DNA of 64,000 nt from the NCBI GenBank assembly GCA_028023455.1, contig JAQFVV010000020.1, positions 11,070,385 to 11,134,384 on the forward strand, given 5' to 3'. The notes under the pieces are model-generated. The model searched no databases. It worked only from the letters and a program-made list of their open reading frames with translations, and had not been told where the DNA came from. Shown one piece after another: positions 44,770-55,700 of the stretch (position 1 is the first letter of the stretch; the number at the start of each line of letters is the position of its first letter). The position numbers were made by a program, and so were the translations under genes. The DNA is from Epiperipatus broadwayi. Taxonomy: Eukaryota; Onychophora; Udeonychophora; Euonychophora; Peripatidae.

Positions 44770-45740
44770 TTTTGAAAATGTGGACAAAATTCTTGCTTAG
44801 GCTCTTTAGAACAAGGATGGAGATGGGCCATGAACAGGGTAAATGAAAAAGTAAAGCATGTAATAAAATCTATGAAGAAGAGGAAAGCTCAAGGTAATGA
44901 TGGAATTATAAAGATTAGATTGCATAGTACCGTAAGAAGATTAATACTGAGAATGGTGTGTAAGTTTGACTCCATATCTTCTAAATTTTTGCAAAAAAAG
45001 TAATGTTTCAGAGCTTCAGGAAATGTTACAAGAGTTATCACATGGAAGTAGGAAAGTAGGATTAACGATAAGTACTAAAAAAAACTAAAGTAATGTTCGA
45101 TAAATTTTCCAAGATAAATAAAAATTGATAATAATGACTTAGAAGAAGTTAGCAACTATAAATCTCTTCATCATATTGTTAATACAGATGGAATTCATAC
45201 TGGATCAAATTATTCATAGAATTAAACTTGAATGAAATACTTTGCTAAAAATAACAATATTATAAGAAAATATGCCTGTGTGCTTAAAAAGGAACATTTT
45301 TAATAAATGTGTTACCAATTCCTATTTATGGATCTGAGACTTGACACTTAATAGAAGAATAATACAAAGACTTCATATCATTTAATGAAGTACAGAGAGA
45401 TGTATGCTAAGAGCACATAGAGGAATCATAAACAAAATATATGAATAAGAGAATAAACAGGTATTATTAACATTATTGAAAGAATCAAAAGAGTGAAGTG
45501 GAGTTAGGTTGGACATATTGCTAGAAAAGATGGTAACAGAAGTGTAAATGATATTTTATTTTGTACCTCAATACATTGTATAAAAATGTAGAAAATGCCT
45601 ACATATGAGATAGATGAAAGAAATAAAAAATTTGTTGCATTAATGTGGAAAAAAGGAGGACAGAGATCAAGAAACTGGATTAAATTTGGAAAAACCATTC
45701 TACAATGGAATGATAATGGTTAGAAATGATGATAAACTTT
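44770..45740 (+). pseudogene. RTE-like LINE, RT and C-terminus fossil
   Basis: Plus-strand pieces in order: VNEKVKHVIKSMKKRKAQGN followed by DGII (about 44,840-44,910, matching K.MK.GKAPG.DGI); then an ASELQEML-like and ISTKKTKVMFDK region (about 45,000-45,105). Next are LEEVSNYKSLHHIVNTDGI, a PIPIYGSET-like stretch (about 45,310), RINRYY and IKRVKWSWVGHIARKD in shifted frames (about 45,450-45,530). The terminal W.KFGK region with GATGATAA tail ends near 45,735. Many stops; the central catalytic region is shortened. Confidence 0.7.
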
Positions 45741-45793
45741 TATAAGCACACCTCGTTTCAACTACTTTATAACCATCCATCAGCAAGATCTAT

Positions 45794-46098
45794 TCAAAAC
45801 AAAGCAAAACTCTCCATATAGTAGTGCCATCTTGTGCTAACAAGAGCAATCAATGAATGCCAGAAGGCTTGTGCATAAAATCCCTATCTAGTGCCTACTC
45901 ATCCAATATCCCCAGACTAGTTTCTGGCTTGTGGCCTTCATCAGTTAGATAGATAGGGATTTTATGCACAAGCCTTCTGGCATCCATTGATTGCTCTTGT
46001 TAGCACAAGATGGCACTACTATATGAAGAGTTTTGCTTTGTTTTGAATTGTTTAATAACAATTATGTGCTAGTATGAGATAGTGATCATGTGATGTTT
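45794..46098. mobile_element. Family B fold-back with perfect 12-bp TSD
   Basis: The direct repeat AGCAAGATCTAT (45,782-45,793 and 46,099-46,110) brackets 305 bp. The left half is family B in minus orientation, down to the hammerhead region. At about 45,945 it switches to plus-orientation family B. The arms pair over about 90 bp (AAAACTCTCCATATAGTAGT through AAATCCCTATCTA). The right end carries GATCATGTGATGTTTA, the family B 5' tip in inverse. A single TSD around both arms means the fold-back inserted as one unit. Confidence 0.85.
45901..45947 (-). ncRNA. Family B hammerhead core, stem I 5' strand lost
   Basis: The minus strand has exact CUGAUGA, GGC/GCC stem II with CACAA loop, GAAA, the ACUAGU palindrome and GUC followed by UGGGGAUAUUGGAU. 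The 5' strand of stem I is replaced at the fold-back junction (AUCUAA instead of UCCUCA). The catalytic core is preserved but helix I cannot form in cis. Confidence 0.6.
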
Positions 46099-46110
46099 AG
46101 CAAGATCTAT

Positions 46111-46746
46111 ATTGGACATTGAAAGAAAAAAAAAAACCAGCTCTAATCCCCAATTCAATCTAGACTATAAAATTTATATAAAATGCTACTGACTTTATAT
46201 TAATTTTGTATTTTAGAAACTTTTGATTGGAAATAGTTTGTTGTGATATATATATAACTAACATCAGCTTTGGGACTACATACTTGTAAATAAATGGTTA
46301 AATAGGTAAAATGTGTGGTCTAAGTCTGTGTACAGAATTTTAATCTAAAAAAAATTTGTTTTCACATTATCAGCAAAAGATGAATTGTCTTTTAAATAAG
46401 TAATCTTGTCGACAAGACACAATAATACGTATATATGCAAACACATATTTTACCTATAATTTAATCATTTTCAGAAAGCAGTAGTACAAATAATAATTAT
46501 ATAGTTAGTTGCTTGGGAGGTTGCAAGATATTTAAGCTTATTAAACAAATTCATTCAAATAACTAAATTGATTTTATCCCCCTCCCATAGCTGAAAATGA
46601 ATCTAAGAATTTTTAACTTTTGAGTTAATCATTCCATACCAGTACTAAAATTTTCGTACACCCCCCCCCTCGATTTCTCCCATAACTTTTCTTAACTCTT
46701 TTTCTTATTCATTTGTTTTAATTTATGCTGTTTTAATCATTAAATC
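46111..46746. other. No recognisable feature
   Basis: AT-rich DNA; a C run near 46,661-46,669. Nothing else supported. Confidence 0.5.
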
Positions 46747-46756
46747 TAAGTGAATA

Positions 46757-46870
46757 GTCTTGCATTGGTGGTCGAGATGTCAGCGCGACTGCCTTGCACT
46801 TGCAGGCAGTTGAGTTGCCCGGGTTGCGGGTTCGCGTCCCGGCCGATGCTATGACATTTAAATATATATA
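46757..46870 (+). mobile_element. tRNA-derived SINE, long variable arm variant
   Basis: TTGCATTGGTGGTCGAGATG, TCAGCGCGACTGCC, an extended anticodon region, GAGTTGCCCGGGTTGCGGG and the B box TTCGCGTCCCGG, then CCGATGCTATGACATTTAAA. It matches the 59.4-kb copy closely, with an extra GAGTT in the variable arm. Flanking TAAGTGAATA at 46,747-46,756 and 46,871-46,880 is a likely target-site duplication. Low divergence suggests recent activity. Confidence 0.88.
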
Positions 46871-46880
46871 TAAGTGAATA

Positions 46881-47489
46881 TGAGCACATATATTTCTCAT
46901 AATATTTTTTATTTCAGCATTGCAAACATATACGTACATAAAGAGTAAAAATGATATGATAAACTTTCCAAACAATATCAATATGCCAACGTCTTTATCG
47001 TATTATATTATTTAAGGCCAACTTCAAATGAACAAAACCTCCTTCAATATGCAGTATTTATTGGTTATAATATAGCTAATAATTATTAAAAGACTTATTT
47101 TTATTTTTAACAAAAAATGATTAGTATTATTTCAAACTAAATTATGTGTTAATGAAGTGAACTCACAAATATTTTAGAAATAATGTAACTTTAAAAAAAG
47201 TAATGATACATTATAACACATTACAGCCCTACTTCTGTTTTTACAATTTGAACATTAAAAACCACTGGAACCATTAATTTTTAGCTACTTATAGCTAGAT
47301 ACATAATTATTGACCGATAGTGAATAGAAAGTCTGGTTCAATATATTTATATAATATTCTTTATATATGTGCATAATAACGTCCATCTTCTAACCGTTTA
47401 ATTCTTTCAATTCATGGACCACGATCTTATATTTCTAGAAATTACAACTTATACCCACTCATATTTCAAACATATAATTGTAGACATTG
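46881..47489. other. No recognisable feature
   Basis: AT-rich DNA without supported features. Confidence 0.5.
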
Positions 47490-47497
47490 CAATATAT

Positions 47498-47937
47498 CAG
47501 GGGTGTCCAACAAGTCGATCGTGATCCCCCGGTCGATCGCAAAGGCCAATCTGGCAAAAGCTGTCGGGTAACGAGTGAAACAAATTAGGTCAAGATTTTA
47601 AAGATTTTTTTTATTTTTGTTCTAATTTTTTTTTCAATTCTAGATAGGTAAAGTCCACTAAGGCGTATCATTATTGAAAATAATATTTTTAATCTCGACT
47701 TGATGTAGCTAATATGAATTAATAAATATTGTTAATAATTACTTATGCTGCTTTAATTCCCCAGACATGAGTTTTTTTGGTCCGTTAAATAATTATTTTT
47801 TTACTAGGTAGATATATAAAAATACTATGTCTTTCACAACTCCCTTCACTTAGACTACGCCTATGACAACAAGTCGATCGCAACACATTTTAAAAATAAA
47901 AAGTAGATCTTATGAACACGAAAGTTGGCCACCCCTG
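47498..47937. mobile_element. hAT-type MITE with perfect 8-bp TSD
   Basis: 440 bp bounded by CAGGGGTGTCCAAC at the left and the inverted GTTGGCCACCCCTG at the right. It is flanked by the 8-bp duplication CAATATAT (47,490-47,497 and 47,938-47,945). Eight-base target duplications and CAGGGGT termini are the hAT signature. The inside includes AAGTCGATCGTGATCCCCCG and GTCGATCGC, but no ORF, so it is non-autonomous. Confidence 0.92.
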
Positions 47938-47945
47938 CAATATAT

Positions 47946-49096
47946 AAACAATCTGTCTGCAATGGATATTTCTTGAAAGTATTAGACACTACGCTTAAAT
48001 TTCAAGAGCATTACTACTTTGCATATGTTTCATTAAATATAATAATGCACACATATATAAAATCAAAATAACAACAACTAAACTAACTGATATCATGAAA
48101 TCCGATTACATTTATCGAAAATTATTAATACTAGTCAAAAGTAAATTTTAATTTAGTTTTAACTACTATTGGTAATTTTAAATAGATGTAATTTATATGT
48201 TTTTATTTAACATATGGCTTTTTTTTTTTAGACAGCTAAGTATACACAAACATAAAAAAATCTGGCAAGATTCTAATCAGGGAAATAATTCTCTACTGGT
48301 TTTAATAATTCCTTCGATTCGGTCAATCTATGCATAAAATGAATAATCATTAGCTATGTGTCCCATAGTATATGTTTGCCCACTAACTACTTACGTCAGA
48401 GGCATTTAAATTCCACTTCTGAAGTAGATAAGTACAATGGCCGTGAGTGGTCTCAAAGCTATGGATGAGATTCCAGTAAAGTCTAGGAAAAATCATTCTA
48501 CCTTTATTATTTGTAAAGTAATGAAAATTATTATTATTTGCATATACATCTTTATATAAAAGTTTTTTTTTTTTGACTGGAACAAAATTATTTAAATTTT
48601 TTTTAACTATTATGTAGTACAATTCAAAGTTATGAAATGATTAGAGAAATATTTCATTAATTTCTGATCCATTTTAGTGAAGCAGACATTTGAATGACAA
48701 AATTTCAAACAAGTACATGAAAAAAAAGTGAAATTCAAAATCAATTGCTTCAACTTTCTATTAAACAGAGCAACAAAAGGTTTAACAGAGCCGCAATAAG
48801 AGCCCAGTCATAAAAATAAAAAAAATAAATCAATAAAGAAAAGTCTTGGCACCTTCTTTAATTTATTACAAAACATTCTTAATTCAGACAGAAAAAAATG
48901 ACAATAATGTGAATGACAGAAAAAAAAACAGAGTGAACCAAATTAATTTATTAATAAAAAAAAAAAATGGAAAGCTGCACATCAACGATATTACATTTTT
49001 GGGTGGAGTGACAAAAAAATTTTTTTCAAAAAATATATAGATTGTATATTTCCAAAATAATTTCAACATTAAAAAATGGAGATATAATATAATATT
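47946..49096. other. No recognisable feature
   Basis: AT-rich DNA without a supported gene or repeat. Confidence 0.5.
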
Positions 49097-50563
49097 TATA
49101 GTAGTTTGCCTGCTGGAATGGTAGCCACTCGTTTTATTTTAAATTATTCATTTCCAGAGGCTTCCAACACACATGGTATATATAAACAATATGGCTGACT
49201 CTAAATTATTGTACTCGGTATTTATTTATTTATTAAAATGATAAAGAAACCCAAAAGTTCAATGAGTTGTAATTAAAAACTTTTTTAATGCAAATAAAGA
49301 GAATAAAAATAAAACATGATTAAGAAAACTATAACAAAGGTACAGATAGACATCACTTTTCGGGTGCTTTGAAAATATTGCACTGAAACATACAAAAATA
49401 CAAAGGATTGGGGAATTAAAATTTTTTTAAATGTAAATGCCTTACACCAGCTGTAAACTAATCTCAGTGCACTCACAAACAATGTTTAGGAGCCTTCTAA
49501 CCACATTCCTTTCCAAACAGGCGCTTAGAACATATTTTACACATGACACTGCTACTGCATCTCTGTTTACACAGAGTAATATCAGCTCCATATCACATAC
49601 TTTTCAGGTGGGCACTATCCAACAATTTTGAAAATATTCCATTGCATCTTGTTTTATCAATGAAAGATTCCAAATTTTAATCATATTTTCAAAAAATGAT
49701 AAGGCAAAAAGAAAATGTTAAAAAAAATCACCATGTGTTAATAAATGCCAACAAAAACAATAATATTAATTTTAAGCCTGTTGTTATCTGTTTGCCTAGT
49801 GTTAACATTTAGACATTATGTTGTGAATGTATAGCTTGTTAACTTTAAACAATTTGAATACATTTAAAAATAAATTCCATTCATAATGTCTAAATGTTAA
49901 CACGAGATGACCAGATAACACTCGTTTAAAATTAATGTCATTTTTTTGTTGATGACATTCGTTAATACAGTAATTTTTTTAACATTATTTTTTTTTTTTT
50001 TGCGTATCATTTTTGGAAATATGATTAAAATTTTGCATCTTTCATTAACAGAACAGGATACAGTGAAATATTTTCAAAATTGCAGGATAATAACGGCCTG
50101 AAAAGTATGTGATAAGATGCTGATGTTATATTTTATGTGCAAAGCGTCTATCTGTTTGGAAAGAAACATGGTTAGAAGGCTCCAAAACATCATTTGAGTG
50201 TACTGAGATGTAGTGAATTTACATTAAAAAAAACTGATTAACAACCCTTTGGATTTTTGTGTATTTCAGTGCAATATTTTCGAAATTACAAGATAGTGCT
50301 CACCTGAAAAGTGAGGTCTGTCCGCATCTTTGTTATAATTTGCTTAATCATATTTTTATTTTCTTTACTACATTTACATTAAAGTTTTTAATTACAACTC
50401 TTTGGACTTCTAAGTTTATCATTTTAATAAATAAAAAAGGAAAAATATTAAATACAATAACTTAGGGTCAGCCATATTGTTTATACCATATGTTGAAGGC
50501 CCCTGAAAATGGATAATTTAAAATAAAATGGGTGACAATCTTTTTGGTAGGCAAACTATATAA
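49097..50563. repeat. 1.47-kb inverted repeat (long-armed fold-back element)
   Basis: Arms of roughly 700 bp meet near 49,851. Landmarks pair across the centre: GTTAACATTTAGACATTATG at 49,801 with its exact complement at 49,883; GGAGCCTTCTAACCA with its complement at 50,170-50,190; CCACATACTTTTCAGG-like with CCTGAAAAGTATGTG at 50,098. Towards the ends, CAATATGGCTGAC pairs with GTCAGCCATATTG, and AGTTTGCC (49,103) with GGCAAACT (50,550). By eye the arms are about 75-85% identical, with indels. No transposase ORF; the frames present are incidental. It behaves like a long-TIR non-autonomous DNA element. Confidence 0.85.
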
Positions 50564-51637
50564 GTAGCAAACATATTAAACAGAAATCTCAATATTAATG
50601 TTTGAACTTGTGATAAAACATTACATTCCAACAAAAATCACTAAGTGAAGAAGAATTTGAGAATACAGAAAGACTTCTCTTGAGTTAGATTTCTCAATGT
50701 TTAGGTCACCATCTTGATATTGTTATTGCTGCCACCTATGTGCAAATAAAAGCAGCATTGTCTGAATATAAGACAAATAAATAATAAAAAATTCTTTGAA
50801 AAGCTTCATAGTAGTGGGTATATATTAATTTGCTATGTGCATTGTCTGACTTTCAAATCTAAAGCAAAATAATATATATATATTTAGATTACTGAAGACC
50901 CTTCAATAGTTAGGATTATTTTTAGGTGCTGTAATCAATCCAGATGAGTTATTAAATACTGATAGGTAAATGAATGTACAGCTGCTTTTTCATGAAAATA
51001 AAATTAGAATTCATATCAGGAGAGAGCAAAAGAAAAAACCTTAAAAAAGTATAAATTCCGTAAATAAATATATTGGAAAAAAACTGGCCAATCAGTAAGA
51101 CCTCAAAAACTAGGCAAAAAAAATAACCAGTTATTTATTATCCAGACCTCCTTCATATGAATTTCTTGTTTTAAAAGGTCAATATTGTCATCTTGTTTGT
51201 ATATATAAATACATAAGAACATATGTTTTTTTGATAAAATATTGGCGAAGATGATGTAATTTTCACAATCAATCTCATACTGGCTTGTACAGCAGCTGGT
51301 AGCAAAAAAAGTTGGATCGATCAGTCAAGTTATTGGAAAGAAAAAAATTTGAAAGCTATTTTTTAGTACTTTAAAAAATCAAGACAAAGGAGGCCTCGTG
51401 AAATATGTATAGATAATATTAAGAGCTATGAATATGGGAACATAGAATACCCAAAAGCGCTCCGCTTATTTATTGTTATACAGCTTCATTAATTGTGTAT
51501 AAAATGCAAGCTTAGAATTATTAAAAAAATATTGTAGATCCAATTTGCATTCCTTCAGTTTTCTTGCAAATGAAAGACAGAAAAAAAAAGATTTGATATA
51601 AAACTACTACCTATATATATACACAGTTTCTCACTGA
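50564..51637. other. AT-rich interval with a possible PLE 3' UTR scrap
   Basis: At 51,425-51,475 the segment GAGCTATGAATATGGGAACA followed by AAAGCGCTCCGCTTA resembles the region after the GIY-YIG frame at 15.47 kb (GGCTATGAATATGAG, AAAGCGCTTAGCC). This is probably a PLE 3' end remnant. The rest shows nothing recognisable. Confidence 0.4.
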
Positions 51638-51863
51638 TTCATGATGACTTATAATAAAGATATTTAACAACAACAAAAAACTATAAGTAGTAAGTTGTGT
51701 ATTCACATAATATGAAGAACTATAATTCATTACCTATTTTATGAATAAATTCATGATGACTTATAATAAAGATATTTAACAACAACAAAAAACTATAAGT
51801 AGTAAGTTGTGTATTCACATAATATGAAGAACTATAATTCATTACCTATTTTATGAATAAATT
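51638..51863 (+). repeat. Perfect tandem duplication, 112-bp unit
   Basis: The block starting TTCATGATGACTTATAATAA (51,638) recurs at 51,750 with no difference seen through CCTATTTTATGAATAAATT. It is AT-rich and not a known element. The absence of divergence indicates a very recent event or an assembly artefact. Confidence 0.9.
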
Positions 51864-52257
51864 GCTATAAACCAGTGTATAAGGTTAGTTAGTCTCATTA
51901 TATTCTTAGATTTTTAGATGTACAACAGTAGCAAATGCACTACTAATAAGCAAGTGATATCCTGCACCAATGTTTAATTTTATTAATCACATTTATAATA
52001 AAATTTTTAATATATAATACATAAATGCCTAATTTTTATTAAAAAACAGAAAAACATAAATTGCTAAAAAATCCATCTAAGCTAATAGATAAAGCTTGAA
52101 AAATTATTAAATATTTATGAAAAACTTGTTTTTCTGTGAATATAAGATTACATAAAATAAGACCCCAAAAATTGTTCAGAGAAGTTTCTTTATATATATA
52201 TTCAGTAGGCAATATTGCTATTAATAGATTTTATCATAAAATATATATGTATATGTG

Positions 52258-52753
52258 TTTTAATATATGAATTTCTTTCTACAGTACACTTTTTCACATC
52301 TGCACTCCAATATGTAATAGACAGGGGGGTTGAACTCAGACTTTCACATGACCCTCAACTATCCATGCTATCTCATACTGCTGACACACTTGATCACATA
52401 CATGTTGAAAAGATAAATAATTACCAATATTTGTATTTCATGCTAAACCAGCACTTGTCAGTTGGTCCAGAGTATCATCACACAGCTTATATTAAGATAG
52501 CCAATCTTCATACTTTAATGCACAGGCTTTAATCCATTCCACCCCACAACCCTTCAGCTGTCCATTTCAAAGAAAATCTGATGATGGAACACTCAAAGCC
52601 CACATTGGTGCCAACCTTCTCATCCTACCTATGTTGTCCATAAGTCACTCTGCCCTTATATACAGGACATAATCCATTTACATACATATATGTGTGATGG
52701 AAAGACCTTACATCACTATATTTTTAATATATGAATTTTTATCTACAGTGTTT
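52258..52753 (-). repeat. Family A ribozyme monomer with repeated junction
   Basis: A complete monomer whose two ends carry the same junction segment (TTTTAATATATGAATTT, then CTACAGT) at 52,258-52,290 and 52,721-52,753, about 464 bp apart. The same junction motif lies between the tandem copies at 36.55-36.6 kb and in inverse at 40.13 kb. That suggests the unit was cut from a longer head-to-tail array rather than flanked by a target duplication. It contains the hammerhead remnant 52,413-52,475 and the B-box-like segment (minus strand GAGTTCAACCCC) near 52,332. Confidence 0.72.
52413..52475 (-). ncRNA. Degraded hammerhead ribozyme (family A)
   Basis: Stem I ACCAA/UUGGU is intact and GAAA is present. 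Stem II is GUGCU/AGCAU. The core reads CUGACAA instead of CUGANGA (G8 to A), which should inactivate it. Confidence 0.62.
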
Positions 52754-52789
52754 GAAAAAGACTGCATTTTCAACACTAACAATCTTGAA

Positions 52790-53196
52790 CTTAAAAGTTT
52801 TGGGACATTTAATAGAAAAGCAATACAGAGATTTCAGACCACTCAAAGAAGTATGGAGAGATGCATGTTAGGAGTAACAAGAAGAAATCGAAAATGCAAT
52901 ATGTGGGTAAGAGAACAAACAGGTGTTATTGATCTCATTGAAAAAATTAAAAGACTGAAGTGGAGTTGGGCTGGACATATTGCTAGATGAGATGATAATA
53001 GATGGACAATTGAAATCTTAAACTGGATTCCAAGAGATTGTAAAAGACCCAGAAAGAGACCACATGTGAGATGAATGGATGAAATAAGAAAGTGTGCAGG
53101 GGTGATGAGAAGAGAAGCTAAAGATCGGAGAGGGTTTGAACTTGGAGAGACCTTCATCCTGCAGTGGATGGATAATGGTTGATGATGATGATATTA
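52790..53196 (+). pseudogene. RTE-like LINE 3' end, 5'-truncated, well preserved
   Basis: The frame at 52,790-52,990 reads FGTFNRKAIQRFQTTQRSME, then RCMLGVTRRNRKCNMWVREQ and TGVIDLIEKIKRLKWSWAGH. After one stop it continues DDNRWTIEILNWIPRDCKRP, RKRPHVR, a second stop, MDEIRKCAG and REAKDR. It ends GFELGETFILQWMDNG followed by (GAT)n. This is the RTE C-terminal region in near-consensus form and the youngest-looking LINE copy in the window. The long minus-strand frames here are shadows. Confidence 0.9.
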
Positions 53197-53787
53197 CTTG
53201 AAACATCATATTTCTACTAACATAAAAATTGATAAAAGAACACATTAACATATATAACATGTCTATTATACTGTTTATATGATATTTTGAGGTACTGTAT
53301 TTTAACTTCTAGAGAAAATTTTTCTTCCTGAAATACTTCAATGTAAATATCTAATTGTAGCTCTCCAATGTATTTTATTCTCGAACATATATCTTCACAA
53401 TGAAAACAATAAACGTTTCATTTCATAAAAAGTCTTAAAATTAATCTTTATATCTCCCATTATAAACCAAGCTAAAGTTCACCTTAAAATATATTCTTAG
53501 GAAGTCTTATATACAATTTTACAATGATAGATTCTACCATATCCAATTCAGCTAATTGAAGAACATACTGATTGGTCATATCTTCTTAAATTTTTACAAA
53601 GCATCCTTAGATGAAACTTTTCTAAGATATATAACTTCCAATGAATAACTTAAGATAAAATAGCAGTTGCATATACATTATGATAGAAATATTTCTATTT
53701 TTTTTTTAACCTATTAAAAATAGTAGCAATCAACATCTAATTCCATCTTTTTACTTAAAACGCTACCAAGATACTTTTATACAATAA
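53197..53787. other. No recognisable feature
   Basis: AT-rich DNA without supported features. Confidence 0.5.
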
Positions 53788-54109
53788 AATTGTTAGATCG
53801 GAAGTCGAACTCTGATAATGAGCAATTACTTTAAATATTATAAATCTCCGCGCGCGCACGTCAATAAGATTCACTTAAGTTTAGAGTGCATTTCCATAAA
53901 CAGACCAACTTTCACTGACCATGCTAAATCAGGGTTTGAGTTTATTGTGTGTGTGATATTATAATCAAATTAGTGAAAGTTGGTGTATTTATAGAAATGC
54001 ACTCTAAACTTAAGTGATTCACTTAAATTTTTTAAACTCTTACTGATAATGCGCGGAGATTTATAATATTTAAGTAATAGCGCATTATCGGGTTCCGATC
54101 TTACAATTT
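53788..54109. mobile_element. MITE with nested inverted repeats
   Basis: Outer inverted repeats: AATTGTTAGATCGGAA through TATTATAAATCTCCGCGC (53,789-53,855) pair with GCGCGGAGATTTATAATATT through TTCCGATCTTACAATT (54,051-54,108). Inner inverted repeats include CACTTAAGTTTAGAGTGCAT and CCAACTTTCACT (53,872-53,920), matched at about 53,972-54,021. No ORF. The CpG-rich CGCGCGCG block at 53,851 is unusual in this AT-rich window. Confidence 0.85.
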
Positions 54110-55700
54110 ATCTAACATTCAAGATTTTCAGCGCTTTATAAGAGTAGATTTACATTTTTAGTACAATAAGTAAAATTATTAATTACAATTCATAAAAAAA
54201 GGGTAATTTTTATTTATAAAAATACAATTTATTTCATAAAACATTATTTTTCTGTATTACAATGTAATTATATTTTCACTCATCTTTATAATACATTCTA
54301 ATCAGTAAATGATATATGTATGTACTGTATATTTATTTAATTTTCAATAAAAAATGATTATTATTGATTACCATAATTATTTATGATAACTTCAATGTAA
54401 TAATCAAACAAGCCTATCATTTCCGCGTATATAAATATATTTCCTCATTTATTCTAGAACAAATATATAAACAATAAAATAGTTTATTATTCAGGAGTTC
54501 CCATAAGTTTGAGAATCAAAAGCAAAAAATTAGAGCAACTATCAATAAACTTGGACTTTGGAGTGCCGCTTTATCATTGTATTAAACCACACAGGGAATT
54601 TCTAAAATAATATCTCTTGTAAAAAAAATTCATTCCCGCAGCTTTTAAATATCAACTCATACTTATCTCAATAAATAAAAGAATTGCACAGACAGTAATT
54701 CAAAAGGACATTTTAAGCAAAATAATCTTTTCAACTAAGAAGAAATCTAAATCCTAAGCTTCAGAGTTTACCTTTCCAGAACTTTATCAACATTCTGCTA
54801 GCTTTTTAAAACAGTAAATTGAATTATAGATAGCATCTTATTACAGTTCTATTTGATAAGTATCAAATGGGCTGCCCTCACAACTATGGTCATATGTTTA
54901 TGATTGCATCCCTACACAAAGTGTTAAAAGCGGATAGAAACCATTCCCTACCTTGTGTGAGAGACATATAGTGAAAATTATGAAATATTATTCATTATTG
55001 AATAATCTCTAGTATAATGAGTCGCTAATAAAAAATATTAGTAGATTGAATTAAATTTAAAAAGTATTTGGGTTTGAATCTAAATAGTTCTCTTAATGTA
55101 ATATAGCACAGCTTATAAATAATTTTAACAAATATTTAAGATACTCCAAAATTCCCATACCTTTATTATTTTGATGGACTCGGTTGATTGTTTAGACCTT
55201 AGCTTTGGTCAAAAAATTTTCTTAACATAAACAAATTCTAATCTTTCATGTAAAGAAGATAAAAGATGAGTAGCAAAACAGTATCAAAACAAACATATTA
55301 AAATAATTTATTTGGCATATGGATTTTTTTAAAGACAAACAGTGTAAGTAAAGATTCTAACCGAATAATAGATTCTTTATTAAGCCCTTCAGTTGTGCAA
55401 AATATGAACTGTGTGGTTCATGTTTTATATTTGTCAATAACAATCCAAATGAAAAAATATTAAATTTCATTTCTGAAGCAAAAAATTATAACAACTGAGT
55501 GATTCTATATGAATTGACAAGTATCCAATAATATATAGGAAACAGAAAACTGTTTGTAGTATGCAAGGATGTTTCTCACAACTCTGCTTTTTAAAAAAAT
55601 TGTCCTACTATCATATGCTACAATTCACATAATTATTAATATAAATATATGTTGGACTATTCCCATCATCTAACATTAAATATTGAATGTCTTTTAGAAA
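54110..55700. other. AT-rich interval with one tRNA-like scrap
   Basis: Around 54,560-54,600 a diverged family D fragment (TTTATCATTGTATTAAACCA, CACAGGGAA) is present. Otherwise nothing recognisable. Confidence 0.45.

Noticed and set aside
52843-53157. 104-codon minus-strand frame
   Set aside because: Shadow of the well-supported plus-strand LINE C-terminus.
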